Assembly (NCBI GenBank): GCA_036389135.1
Contig: DASVQP010000027.1
Coordinates: forward strand, 1-64,000
Direction of reading: 5' to 3'
Origin: Longimicrobium sp.
GTDB lineage: Bacteria > Gemmatimonadota > Gemmatimonadetes > Longimicrobiales > Longimicrobiaceae
Length of the DNA: 64,000 nt
In this document: positions 7,535 through 15,742 of the stretch, in pieces
Layout: every line of letters starts with the position of its first letter
How positions within the stretch are numbered: the stretch's first letter is position 1
The notes under the pieces: model-generated
Databases searched by the model: none
The model's input: the letters and a program-made list of their open reading frames with translations, nothing else
What the model was told of the DNA's origin: nothing
Program-made: the position numbers and the translations under genes

Positions 7535-8053
7535 ATGACGGAAGCCACCCGCCCCCCGCTGCGCAAGATCGCCCTGGGCGACCTGGAAACCGAGATCGCC
7601 ACCACGCGCCGCGTGCTGGAGCGCATCCCGGAAGAGCACTTCGATTGGAAGCCGCACGCGAAGTCGATGTCGCTGGGCGGGCTCGCCACGCACATCGCCA
7701 CGATTCCGTTCTACGGGACGGCGGTGCTGGAGGGCCAGGAGTTCGACGTGGCCGCCCCGCTGCCGCCCAACCCGCTCGCCACGACGCGCGACGACATCCT
7801 GCGCCGCTTCGACGAGACGGCGGCCGCCTTTACCGCGCTGCTGGAGGGTGCGGACGACCTGTCGCTGCGCGAGCCCTGGACCCTTCGCAACGGCGAGCGG
7901 GTCGTGTTCACGCAGCCGCGCATCGGCATGCTGCGCGGGATGGTCGTGAGCCACATGGTGCACCACCGCGGGCAGCTCAGCGTGTACCTGCGCCTGCTGG
8001 ACGTGCCGGTCCCCTCCATCTACGGCCCCTCGGCCGACGAACCCTGGTCCTGA
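7535..8053 (+). CDS. DinB-family four-helix protein
   Basis: 172 residues. It has the DinB/YfiT pattern: a first helix with RVLERIPEEHFDWKPHAKSM, a metal-ligand His in GGLATHIA, and a last helix with VSHMVHHRGQLSVYLRLL carrying two further histidine ligands. Relatives are metal-dependent thiol transferases (bacillithiol or mycothiol S-transferases) or uncharacterised. No partner gene reveals the substrate. Confidence 0.82.
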   Translation: MTEATRPPLRKIALGDLETEIATTRRVLERIPEEHFDWKPHAKSMSLGGLATHIATIPFYGTAVLEGQEFDVAAPLPPNPLATTRDDILRRFDETAAAFTALLEGADDLSLREPWTLRNGERVVFTQPRIGMLRGMVVSHMVHHRGQLSVYLRLLDVPVPSIYGPSADEPWS

Positions 8054-8170
8054 AGCGGCGGCGCGCGCGGGGCGTTACCTTGTGCGCGGCACCGCCCGTG
8101 CGGCGGGTGCGCATCGTGCAGCGGAAGCGGACCGGTTCCGCATCCGCGTCACACCCACACGTGAGGACAC

Positions 8171-8677
8171 ATGAGACAACCGACGCGCCGCGGCCCTCCC
8201 GGCCGCGCTGCCGATAACGACGGTGAAGAGGGAGGCTTCAACGCGCCGGCCCGCGCCCGCGGCTCGCGCTCCGAGGATCTGCTGGAGATGGCGGACGCGC
8301 TGGAAGAGCAGGGCCGCGCGCTGTTGAGCCAGGCCCGCCAGCTCCAGCGCATCGCCCAGGGGATGGAGCGCTCCGAGGAGGACCGCCCCGCCCCTCGCGC
8401 CCGCCCGAGCACGGCCCCGCGCGAGCGCTCCGGCCCGTCGGAGCGATCAGGCCCCGGCTACGGCACGCGCGGCGGCTCGGCCGGCCGCACCGGTGGCGGC
8501 CCGCGCGGCGGCACCCGCGGCGCCCCACCCCGCTCCCGCGACCGCGACGAAGACGAGGCCCCGCGCGACGCGAAGCCGCGCCGCGGTCCCGGCAAGCCGC
8601 CCTTCAAGGGCCCGGCGCGGGGTCCGTCCAAAGGCCCCGGCCGCGGCGGCGGAGGCGGCGGGCGCAAGAAGTTTTGA
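8171..8677 (+). CDS. Disordered RGG-rich protein with short coiled coil
   Basis: 168 residues; the family is not recognised. Residues 35-70 form one amphipathic helix (SEDLLEMADALEEQGRALLS), probably a coiled coil. The rest is low-complexity Gly/Arg/Pro/Ser with RGG and RGGT repeats and a lysine-rich end (GGGGRKKF). Such tails bind nucleic acids in other proteins. The ORF is long for chance only because of the GC bias, but the helix and a hairpin terminator directly after the stop support a real gene. Confidence 0.55.
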   Translation: MRQPTRRGPPGRAADNDGEEGGFNAPARARGSRSEDLLEMADALEEQGRALLSQARQLQRIAQGMERSEEDRPAPRARPSTAPRERSGPSERSGPGYGTRGGSAGRTGGGPRGGTRGAPPRSRDRDEDEAPRDAKPRRGPGKPPFKGPARGPSKGPGRGGGGGGRKKF

Positions 8678-8681
8678 GCAC

Positions 8682-8720
8682 AAAGGAGGCGCGGAGAGAT
8701 CATCTCTCCGCGCCTCCTTT
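8682..8720 (+). terminator. Perfect 19-bp inverted repeat (terminator)
   Basis: AAAGGAGGCGCGGAGAGAT at 8682-8700 is the exact complement of 8702-8720. The A-rich start and T-rich end allow use on both strands. It begins 5 bp after the RGG-rich gene's stop. Confidence 0.85.
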
Positions 8721-8748
8721 CTATCGTGCGTCTTCAGGCGACCGCTAT

Positions 8749-8812
8749 CTCACACAGAGAACACGGAGGGGAAGAGAAAGACACAGAGAAACAGCACAAC
8801 TCTTCACTCGTG
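8749..8812 (+). repeat. Repeat A copy 4
   Basis: CTCACACAGAGAACACGGAGG and a second CACAGAGA unit, between the terminator at 8720 and the 3' end of higA. Confidence 0.6.
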
Positions 8813-9193
8813 TTAGAGCAGCAGATCGGCGGGAATGCCCAGCTTGTCCCGAAGCGCTGCGATCTGCCCCTTGGAGAGATCACGCTTGCCGTTGAAGAAG
8901 TCGGACACCCGGCTCCGCCCGCCCATGATCTCCGCGAGATCCGCGCGGCTCATTCCTTTCTGGTCGAGCATGAAGTCGACCGCGTCCTGCGGCGTCAGGT
9001 CGGAATCATCGATCGGGTGGTTTCGCGAGTCGTAGTCCTCCACCAGGAGCGACAGCATCTCCAGCCGGTCGTACTCCTCGCTATAGGGACGTGGATCCAG
9101 GTCCAGGAGCCGGTCGATCTCTGCAACAGCGGCACCATATTCCTCCTCGGTGCGCAGAAGGCGCGGGGCCGGCATGTCGATGACGGTTTTCAT
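8813..9193 (-). CDS. higA: HigA-type antitoxin with XRE helix-turn-helix
   Basis: 126 residues. The N-terminal half (LLRTEEEYGAAVAEIDRLL) is the acidic helix typical of HigA of the HigB/HigA pair. Residues 68-120 hold the HTH (KGMSRADLAEIMGGRSRVSDFFNGKRDLS), in which the second helix reads the operator. It lies 43 bp downstream of higB in the inverted order (toxin first) typical of higBA. It should neutralise HigB and repress the operon at the palindrome at 9575. Confidence 0.9.
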   Translation of the reverse strand: MKTVIDMPAPRLLRTEEEYGAAVAEIDRLLDLDPRPYSEEYDRLEMLSLLVEDYDSRNHPIDDSDLTPQDAVDFMLDQKGMSRADLAEIMGGRSRVSDFFNGKRDLSKGQIAALRDKLGIPADLLL

Positions 9194-9236
9194 CTATGCT
9201 CCATTGAAGTCCACAGCCGCGTGAGAGCCGTCGTAA

Positions 9237-9524
9237 TCAGAGGCTACCCAACCTGTCGTACTCGTCGTGCGTGAGTACGTGGCGGATGTAGACCCGTTGC
9301 AAGTCGTACCTCATCGTGACCACCAGCCGGTACTTGTTCCCCCCGACGTCGAAGACCGTCACTCCGTTCCTCAAGAAATCCGCCGCGGGAAAATCGGCTC
9401 TGACCTCGTGCGGCGTCTGGTACTGCTTCGCCCTCATTGTGCGCCGCCACAGCTTCATCGGCTTTTCGGCGTGGGGGTGCTCTTTCCAGAACGCCGTCAG
9501 CCTGCTCTCGGTAATGATGCGAAT
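9237..9524 (-). CDS. higB: HigB-type mRNA interferase toxin, probable ATT start
   Basis: 95 residues if it starts at 9524; the first ATG (9458) would give only 73 and drop the first helix. From 9524 it reads IRIITESRLTAFWKEHPHAE, matching the usual MRII..SRL.EFW..HP start of HigB. The codon in the Met position is ATT and no ATG, GTG or TTG stands near. GGGGAGGG is placed just upstream as a ribosome-binding site. The core AADFLRNGVTVFDVGGNKYRL and the end VYIRHVLTHDEYD are typical of this RelE-fold family, which cuts mRNA on the ribosome. Confidence 0.82.
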   Translation of the reverse strand: MRIITESRLTAFWKEHPHAEKPMKLWRRTMRAKQYQTPHEVRADFPAADFLRNGVTVFDVGGNKYRLVVTMRYDLQRVYIRHVLTHDEYDRLGSL

Positions 9525-9574
9525 GCTCCCTCCCCGGTGAGGGACTCCGGTTCCGTGGATCAGGGGGGGCTGTC

Positions 9575-9591
9575 GTTACCATAATGGTAAC
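9575..9591. promoter_or_regulatory. Palindromic operator of higBA
   Basis: GTTACCATAATGGTAAC is a perfect palindrome with 8-bp arms around one central base. It lies about 50 bp before the higB start, where HigA would be expected to bind and repress. It stands out as AT-richer than its surroundings. Confidence 0.72.
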
Positions 9592-9650
9592 AGCTGACAT
9601 GTCCACGTCAAGGGCCACGCCAATTCTCGCGTTGCATCCGTCTTCCCTGC

Positions 9651-9836
9651 TTTCTCTGTGGCTCCGTGTCTCTGTGTGAGCCCCGCCGTTGCAGTTCTCT
9701 TTCTGCGTCGCTGCGCCTCCGCGTGAGCCATGCAGTTGCAGTTTCACCCCGCTGCACGAAAAGCCACAGAGGAACAGCACCACCCTTTTCCGTTCCCTCT
9801 TGCAGTGCCTCTCTGTGTCTCTGTGTGAGGCTCTTT
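9651..9836 (+). repeat. Repeat A copy 5 (several units); 9592-9839 holds no gene
   Basis: Three direct units (near 9660-9680, 9700-9725 and 9808-9830) of the CTCTGTGTCTCTGTGTGAG type, with an inverted CCACAGAGGAACAGCACC between them. They fill the gap between the divergently placed higBA promoter and the 3' end of the ABC exporter gene. I see no coding sequence here. Confidence 0.65.
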
Positions 9837-9839
9837 TCC

Positions 9840-11687
9840 TCAGCTCGCCGCCGCCGCGCGCACCTTGGCCTTGGGCAGCTCCGGCTCGGGCGTAAAGTCC
9901 TCGCCGGGGTTCACGAAGCGGTCCGACTCCCACGCGTACTGCCGGTCGTGCAGGTCGCGGTAGCGGCCGCCCAGCGCCATCAGCTCGGTGTGCGTGCCGC
10001 GCTCCACCACCTCGCCGGCCTCCAGCACCAGGATCTGGTCCGCGCTGCGGATGGTGGAGAGGCGGTGCGCGATCACGAACGAGGTGCGCCCCTGCCGCAG
10101 CCGCCACAGCCCCTCCTGGATCAGCGCCTCGCTCTCGCTGTCCAGCGCCGAGGTGGCCTCGTCCAGGATCAGGATGCGCGGGTCGGCCAGGATGGCGCGC
10201 GCGATGGCGATCCGCTGCCGCTGCCCGCCCGAGAGCTTGATTCCGCGCTCGCCCACGACCGTGTCGTACCCCTGCGGAAAGCCACGGATGAACTCGTCCG
10301 CGTTGGCGATGCGCGCCACCTCCTCGATCTCGTCTCGCGTGGCGTCGGGGCGGCTGAAGCGGATGTTGTCCGCCACCGTGCCGTCGAAGAGGAAGTTCTC
10401 CTGCAGCACCACGCCCAGCTGCGCGCGGTAGTCGCCCAGGCGGATGTCGTTCAGGTCGCGCCCATCCACCAGGAGCATCCCCCGCGAGGGGCGGTTGAAG
10501 GCCATCACCAGGCTCACCAGCGTGCTCTTTCCCGAGCCGCTGGAGCCCACCAGCGCCGTCGTGCTCCCGGCCGGGGCGTCCACCGTGACCCCCTTGAGCA
10601 CCGGCTGCCCGGGGTTGTACTCGAACCACACGTCGCGCAGCTCGATGTCGCCGTGGATGCGGCCGATGGAGCCGCGCTCCTCGTCCTCCTCGTCCTCGGT
10701 GCGCATCTTCATGATCTCGCGGATGCGGTCCAGCCCCGCGAACGCCTCGCTGATCTGCGTGCCGATGGAGGCGATCTGGAAGACGGGCGCCGCCAGCAGC
10801 CCCGTGAGGACGGTGTACGAAAAGAGGTCGCCCAGCGTCATGCTGCCGTCGAGGATGGCACGCCCGCCCACCACGATCATCGCCACCGACACGAGCCCGA
10901 TCACCACCGTGGCCGCCGAGCTGACGACCGACACCCCGGTGATGCTCTTTGCGATGTTGCGGAAGAGCTGGTTGACGCCGCGCGCGAACACCCGCTGCTC
11001 GCGCTTCTCGGTGCCGTACGCCTTCACCACGCGGATGCCGCCCAGCGTCTCGGTAAGGCGCCCCGTGATGCGCGCGTTGATCTCGTTACGCTCGCGGAAG
11101 ACGGGGCGCAGGCTGGTAAAGGTGCGCGCCATCGCGCCGCCGAACACCAGCAGGATGACGAGGATGATGGCCGTCAGCAGCCAGTTGAGGTAGAAGAGCC
11201 ACACCAGCGCCGCGAGCGCCGTCACGATGCCGCCCACCAGCTGGATGATGCCGGTACCCACCAGGTTCCGGATCCCCTCCGCGTCGGTCATGATGCGCGT
11301 TACCAGCACGCCGGATTGCGTGGAGTCGAAGTAGCCGACCGGCAGGCGGGTGACCTTGTTCATCACGCGGCGGCGCATGTCGTTGATGGCCCGCTGCGCC
11401 GTGACGCTGATGACCTGCGAAAGGGAGAACGAGGTCAGCGCCTGGATCAGCGTCGCCCCGGCCACGCCGATGGCGAGCGGCATCAGGAGCTGGGCGCGCC
11501 CCTTTCCGACCACGTCGTCGATCAGGAACTTGGATGCGGCCGCCGGCACCAGCCCGGCCACGCGCGAGATGAGCATCAGCACCATCCCGATGCTCAGCTT
11601 GCCGCGGTGCTGCCAGACCAGCGCGCGCGCCTCGGCCCACGCCTCGGCGGTGACCTTGTTCTTCTTCTTTTCCGAGCCGTTGGACAA
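9840..11687 (-). CDS. ABC exporter, fused membrane and ATPase domains (MsbA/LmrA type)
   Basis: 615 residues. Six transmembrane helices lie in residues 30-310. The nucleotide-binding domain from about 345 has Walker A GSSGSGKST at 381-389, signature LSGGQ at 485-489, Walker B ILILDE at 505-510, and an H-loop His in IAHRLST. One half-transporter would pair with itself in the inner membrane and export lipids, drugs or peptides. It begins 18 bp after the MFS gene and is probably cotranscribed with it. An acidic linker (EDEEDEE) precedes the ATPase domain. Confidence 0.93.
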   Translation of the reverse strand: MSNGSEKKKNKVTAEAWAEARALVWQHRGKLSIGMVLMLISRVAGLVPAAASKFLIDDVVGKGRAQLLMPLAIGVAGATLIQALTSFSLSQVISVTAQRAINDMRRRVMNKVTRLPVGYFDSTQSGVLVTRIMTDAEGIRNLVGTGIIQLVGGIVTALAALVWLFYLNWLLTAIILVILLVFGGAMARTFTSLRPVFRERNEINARITGRLTETLGGIRVVKAYGTEKREQRVFARGVNQLFRNIAKSITGVSVVSSAATVVIGLVSVAMIVVGGRAILDGSMTLGDLFSYTVLTGLLAAPVFQIASIGTQISEAFAGLDRIREIMKMRTEDEEDEERGSIGRIHGDIELRDVWFEYNPGQPVLKGVTVDAPAGSTTALVGSSGSGKSTLVSLVMAFNRPSRGMLLVDGRDLNDIRLGDYRAQLGVVLQENFLFDGTVADNIRFSRPDATRDEIEEVARIANADEFIRGFPQGYDTVVGERGIKLSGGQRQRIAIARAILADPRILILDEATSALDSESEALIQEGLWRLRQGRTSFVIAHRLSTIRSADQILVLEAGEVVERGTHTELMALGGRYRDLHDRQYAWESDRFVNPGEDFTPEPELPKAKVRAAAAS

Positions 11688-11705
11688 AGCGCAATCTCCT
11701 TGAGT

Positions 11706-13001
11706 TCAGTCGGCGGCCGCGGTGCGCGGCGCCTCCAGCGGTGCCGCGAGCGGGGGCGCGCCGGCTTCCAGCATCGTAGCGCGCTCCGGCTTCACCTCGC
11801 GGAGACGGCGGACGAGCCAAAGCGTGAGCAGGTTGGCGGCGATGGCCAGCGCGCCCACTCGCGCGTATCCCAGCATCCGGCCGTCCGGCGCGCGGCCGAT
11901 CATCAGCCCCCCCACGAAGGCGGCGATCCCCGCGGCGCCCTGCTGCACGGCGGCATTGAGGCTCATGAAGCTCCCGCGCCGCGCCGGCAGCACCACACCG
12001 GTCACCAGTGCCGTGGCCGCGATCATCCGCCCGGATCCCAGCACCATCATCAACGTGGTGGCGGTGAGCACCAGCGGCAGCCCGACGGGCGGCAGGTTGG
12101 TGACGGCCACGATGGGGACGATGCTCACCACCGCCGTAATCTTGAACACCCGCGCGTGGCCGAAGCGGTCGGCCAGCCACCCCATGGCGGGCCCGGTGAA
12201 GAGCGTCGCCAGCCCGCCGGCCAGGTAGATCAGGTCCAGCCGCGACTCCGCGACCCCGGCGTTGAAGGTCAGGTACGGGCTGAGGAAGGGGACCACCGTG
12301 AATGCGGCGAACATCAGCGCCGTCGTGAACCCCAGGGCGCGCAGGTGCGACGGCTCGCGCGCCACCGCCCACAGGTCGCGCATCGGCGATTTTCCCCGCG
12401 GCGCGGAAAGGTGCCTGCGCATGGGGGGGAGCGCCAGGGCGCCCGCGAGCACCACCCCCGCCGTGAGCGCCGCCAGCAGCACGAAGGGCGCCTGCCACCC
12501 CTGCCGCTCCGCCACCGAGAGCCCCAGCGGCAGCCCGAGCACCGACGCGGCGCTGAACCCGGCCATCACCACCCCGGTGGCGCGCCCCCGCCGCTCGGGC
12601 GGGATCTGGTCGCCGATGATGGCGAAGACGACGCCGGCCAGCACCCCGCCGCACGCGCCGGCCGCCACCCGCGCCGCCATCAACAGCGCGAAGCTCCCCG
12701 CCAGCCCGCAGAGCAGCGTCCCCACGGCGAACCCAGCAAGCAGCACCAGCAGCATCCGCTTGCGGTCGAAGCGGTCCATCACCGACGCCGCGAACAGCCC
12801 CGTGATGGCGGCGCTGAAGGTGTACGCGGAGACGAGCAGCGCAAACTGGCTCGCCCCGATGCCAAAGGAGCGCATGAGCTGCGGCCCCAGCGGCATGATG
12901 ATCACGAAATCGAGGATGTGGCAGAACTGGACGGCGGTCAGCACCGCCAGCAGCACCCACTCGCTCCGCCGGCTGTTCGCGGCGGGTACAGTATCGGGCA
13001 A
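11706..13001 (-). CDS. MFS drug:H+ antiporter-like transporter
   Basis: 431 residues from a TTG start, with about 12 transmembrane helices. Motif A after helix 2 reads SVMDRFDRKRMLL, close to the usual G-x-L-a-D-r-x-G-r-k. A second similar loop (GWLADRFGHARVFK) sits at the middle. The size and motifs fit 12-helix DHA1-type efflux proteins; the substrate is unknown. It is first of a two-gene operon with the ABC exporter, suggesting a joint export or resistance role. Confidence 0.87.
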   Translation of the reverse strand: MPDTVPAANSRRSEWVLLAVLTAVQFCHILDFVIIMPLGPQLMRSFGIGASQFALLVSAYTFSAAITGLFAASVMDRFDRKRMLLVLLAGFAVGTLLCGLAGSFALLMAARVAAGACGGVLAGVVFAIIGDQIPPERRGRATGVVMAGFSAASVLGLPLGLSVAERQGWQAPFVLLAALTAGVVLAGALALPPMRRHLSAPRGKSPMRDLWAVAREPSHLRALGFTTALMFAAFTVVPFLSPYLTFNAGVAESRLDLIYLAGGLATLFTGPAMGWLADRFGHARVFKITAVVSIVPIVAVTNLPPVGLPLVLTATTLMMVLGSGRMIAATALVTGVVLPARRGSFMSLNAAVQQGAAGIAAFVGGLMIGRAPDGRMLGYARVGALAIAANLLTLWLVRRLREVKPERATMLEAGAPPLAAPLEAPRTAAAD

Positions 13002-13027
13002 CAGAAAGCTCTCTGGACGTATGTAAA

Positions 13028-13060
13028 GCGAATCACCGGGCGTGCGGCCCGGTGATTCGC
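13028..13060 (-). terminator. Hairpin terminator between OYE and MFS genes
   Basis: GCGAATCACCGGGC and its exact complement flank a 5-base GTGCG loop. It lies 32 bp after the oxidoreductase stop and just before the MFS start, so it should separate the two units. Confidence 0.75.
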
Positions 13061-13092
13061 GCCGTTCTCGTACCCCGCCGGGTGCGCGTCGT

Positions 13093-14184
13093 TCAGCGCG
13101 CGCCGGCCGCCTCCAGCGTCGGGTAGTCGACGTAGCCGCGCTCGCCGCCGGTGTAGAAGGTGGCGCGGTCGGGCGCGTTCAGCGGCGCACGCTCGCGCAG
13201 GCGGCGCGGCAGGTCCGGGTTGGCGAGGAAGGGGATGCCGAACGCCACCAGGTCCGCCTCTCCGCGGGCGATGGCCGCATCGGCCGTCTCGCGCCCGTAG
13301 CCGCCGTTGGCGATCAGCGCCCCGCGGAAGATGGCCCGCAGCGTGGGTGTGACGCGCGGCTCCGCCCCGGCCGCCGGCTCGGTGACGTGCAGGTACGCCA
13401 GCCCGAAGCGGTTGAGCGCGTACGTGGCGTACGCAAAGATCGCCAGCGGATCGCTGTCGCTCATCCCGTTCCCCGCGCTCACCGGCGAGATGCGCACCCC
13501 CACCCGGTCGCCGCCCCACACCCCCGTCACCGCCTCGGTGACTTCGAGGAGGAAGCGCGTCCGGTTCGCCACGCTCCCGCCGTACTCGTCGCGGCGGCGG
13601 TTGGCGCCGTCGCGGAGGAACTGGTCGATCAGGTAGCCGTTGGCGCCGTGCAGCTCCACGCCGTCGAAACCCGCCCGGTACGCGTGCCGCGCGCCGTCCT
13701 CGAACTGCTCCACCACGCCGCGGATCTCGTCGCGCTCCAGCGCGTGGGGGGTCACGAAGGGCTTCGGTCCGTCCGCGGTGAAGACGCTCCCCTCGATCCC
13801 CAGCGCCGACGGCGCCACCGGCTGGCTCCCGCCCGGCTGCAGCGACGGGTGCGACACCCGCCCCACGTGCCAGAGCTGGAGGAAGATGCGCCCGCCCGCC
13901 GCGTGCACCGCCTCGGTCACGCGGCGCCACCCCGCCACCTGCTCAGCGGTGTGGATGCCGGGCGTGCTCACGTACCCCGCCCCCTGCTGCGACACCTGCG
14001 CCCCCTCGGTCACGATCAGCCCGGCCGAGGCGCGCTGCGCGTAGTAGTCCGGCGCGAGGTCGGAGGGCACGCCTCCGGCTCCGGCGCGGCTGCGCGTCAT
14101 CGGCGCCATCACCACGCGGTTCGCCAGCTCGTACGGTCCCACCCGGACCGGCTCGAAAAGGCTCCGCTCGTGCGTGCTGCTCAT
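13093..14184 (-). CDS. Old Yellow Enzyme-type flavin ene-reductase (NADH:flavin oxidoreductase)
   Basis: 363 residues from the ATG at 14184, which has GGGGGTGGTG before it; an ATG 12 bp upstream lacks one. FMN-barrel signatures: NRVVMAPMTRSRA near residue 27, the active pair H-x-x-N in GVELHGANGYLIDQFL, RRDEYGGSVANRTRF and the phosphate loop IANGGYGRETA. It would reduce activated C=C bonds (enones, nitro compounds) with NAD(P)H. Physiological substrate unknown. It lies alone between two hairpins or gaps. Confidence 0.93.
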   Translation of the reverse strand: MSSTHERSLFEPVRVGPYELANRVVMAPMTRSRAGAGGVPSDLAPDYYAQRASAGLIVTEGAQVSQQGAGYVSTPGIHTAEQVAGWRRVTEAVHAAGGRIFLQLWHVGRVSHPSLQPGGSQPVAPSALGIEGSVFTADGPKPFVTPHALERDEIRGVVEQFEDGARHAYRAGFDGVELHGANGYLIDQFLRDGANRRRDEYGGSVANRTRFLLEVTEAVTGVWGGDRVGVRISPVSAGNGMSDSDPLAIFAYATYALNRFGLAYLHVTEPAAGAEPRVTPTLRAIFRGALIANGGYGRETADAAIARGEADLVAFGIPFLANPDLPRRLRERAPLNAPDRATFYTGGERGYVDYPTLEAAGAR

Positions 14185-14316
14185 CACCACCCCCATCGTC
14201 TATTGGACAGGCTCCCGGCGGTGCGCAGGGTGCCAATTCGAAACCATTCAAGTTACAGATTGCAGCGCACTTGGCCCGGCGGCCGGGCCTCTCCCGGCCG
14301 TCGTGCGTTCCCGCCG

Positions 14317-14700
14317 CTACGGCTGCCGCAGCGCCGCCCTCGGCACCGTGCGCGCCGGCCGCAGCCGGGCGATCACCGTCTCGCGTTCGCCGGGCTCCAC
14401 CGTCACCCGCGTGGTCCGCGTGGCGAAGCCGGGGCGCTCGGCCCGCAGCGTGTACGTTCCCGCCGCCACCCGGGCGAACTCGAACCCGCCCGTCTCGCCC
14501 GACGAAGTGCTGACGCGCGAGCTGTCCGCATCCGACACCAGCACCAGCGTCGCGCCTCGCACGGGGTTCCCCGCGCCGTCCGTGATCCGCCCGACCAGCC
14601 TTCCCGGCTCCTGCGCCGCGCCCTGCTCCGCCGCCAGCAGCATCCCTATCAGCAGCAGCAGAATCGGCGATCCTCGTACCACCCGGCTGAACCATGCCAT
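14317..14700 (-). CDS. Secreted CarboxypepD_reg-like domain protein
   Basis: 127 residues: a signal peptide (PILLLLIGMLLAAEQGAAQ) then one Ig-like carboxypeptidase-regulatory domain, with GRLVGRITDGAGNPVRGATL, the FEFARVAAGTYTLRAERPGF turn and TVEPGERETVIARL. The domain is usually a module at the N-terminus of TonB-dependent receptors or in larger secreted proteins; here it stands alone with an Arg-rich end. It may bind sugars or other proteins in the periplasm. Role not known. Confidence 0.75.
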   Translation of the reverse strand: MAWFSRVVRGSPILLLLIGMLLAAEQGAAQEPGRLVGRITDGAGNPVRGATLVLVSDADSSRVSTSSGETGGFEFARVAAGTYTLRAERPGFATRTTRVTVEPGERETVIARLRPARTVPRAALRQP

Positions 14701-14774
14701 GGTGTCCTCCTCCGCTCGCCCGCCCGGCCGCGCCCGGCACCCGCCGGTCCGCGGCCGCCGCGGTGAAATTTATC

Positions 14775-15272
14775 CTACACGGCGCCGGCCTCCGCCGCGC
14801 CGCGCCCCGCATCCTGGTACTTCTCCGGCGCGCCGCAGCACCCCGCCGCGCGCGCCTTCCCCATCACCTCGCGCCCGATCTGCGCGACGGTGACCCCCGC
14901 CAGCACCTCCTCCATCGCCGAGTGCGCGCGGACGAACACGCCCTGCAGCACCTCGACGATGTTCGCCCCCACGTTGCACTCGCGCGAGGGCGGCTGCGCA
15001 TGCACGGAGAAGAGTTCGCCCCCGTCCTCCACGGCCCGATACACTTCCAGCAGGGTGATCTCGTCCGGATGGCGGGCCAGCACCGCGCCGCCGCCCACCC
15101 CGGGCTGAACGGACACCATCCCCGCGTTGCGCAGCGCCCCCACAATGCGCCGCACCACCACCGGATTGGTGTTTACGCTGGCAGCGATGCGTTCGGATGT
15201 CGAAGGTCCGTCGCTCCGCCACGCCAGGTACGCCAGCACGTGCACCGCCACCGCCACCCTGCTGCTGATCAT
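14775..15272 (-). CDS. Rrf2-family transcriptional regulator
   Basis: 165 residues. A winged helix fills residues 1-80 (VAVAVHVLAYLAWRSDGPST, then SERIAASVNTNPVVVRRIV and the wing PGVGGGAVLARHPDEITL). Cysteines occur at ECNVG near 99 and CC near 145, not in the tight three-Cys cluster of IscR/NsrR. An iron-sulfur role is therefore uncertain and YwnA-like thiol or other sensing is possible. A repeated CTATTC and TTCGAA lie within 60 bp upstream and may be its own operator. Confidence 0.85.
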   Translation of the reverse strand: MISSRVAVAVHVLAYLAWRSDGPSTSERIAASVNTNPVVVRRIVGALRNAGMVSVQPGVGGGAVLARHPDEITLLEVYRAVEDGGELFSVHAQPPSRECNVGANIVEVLQGVFVRAHSAMEEVLAGVTVAQIGREVMGKARAAGCCGAPEKYQDAGRGAAEAGAV

Positions 15273-15505
15273 CGAGCTCCTCGGAACGGTTGAACTGTAA
15301 CCAGAATAGTTTCGAATAGGGGCCGAGTCAATGGCGATGGTAAACCAGGAGGGAATGTACCAGGAGCAGATGCATCAGCAGAGGATATATCGAAAGAGGC
15401 TATATCAGTATCAGATATATCACGAGCGCATGTAGCCGGCGCTGGAACCACGCAGAATCCGCCTGCGCGGACTCACGCTTGCGGGGGCGCACATCCCCCA
15501 CCCTT
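15273..15505. other. Gene-free stretch upstream of the Rrf2 gene with two GATATATC sites
   Basis: No convincing gene. Near 15300 are CTATTC repeats. At 15384-15391 and 15414-15421 the palindrome GATATATC occurs twice, 30 bp apart, with TATATC between them, in an AT-rich pocket quite unlike the rest. At 15451-15475 is a fragment of repeat B. Confidence 0.5.
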
Positions 15506-15698
15506 TGTCATCCTGAGCGACGCGCCGCGCGGACTCAGCCCTCGCGCCGTCCTTTGGCGCGGAGCGAAGGATATACTGCGCGTTCCGAGGGTCTCGCGTG
15601 ACGTGCGGGCCTCTTGCCTCGCCGGCTAGATCCTTCGGTCGCCGCAGGAGTCCTGCCGGCATTGCGTGCGTTCGTCGGGCGGCTTCCTCAGGATGACA
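15506..15698. repeat. Inverted-repeat intergenic element bounded by TGTCATCCTGAG
   Basis: TGTCATCCTGAG at 15506-15517 is exactly complementary to 15687-15698. The 193 bp between have no gene but contain more short inverted segments (CGCCGGCTAGATCCTTCGG). Its form is that of a small non-autonomous element or a structured intergenic repeat. Confidence 0.6.
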
Positions 15699-15742
15699 TA
15701 GAAAAACAAGGTGGCGTCCGACGCACTAACGCACTCCCTCCC

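Noticed and set aside
9666-13055. 1129-residue frame on the plus strand
   Set aside because: It lies opposite the ABC and MFS genes, both of which have clear motifs; its composition is His/Arg/Gln-rich noise.
15384-15421. Possible CRISPR-like spacing of GATATATC
   Set aside because: Only two exact 8-base copies with no repeat-spacer regularity and no cas genes.
15269-15451. 60-residue frame on the minus strand upstream of the Rrf2 gene
   Set aside because: It overlaps the likely promoter region and has no ribosome-binding site or protein-like features.
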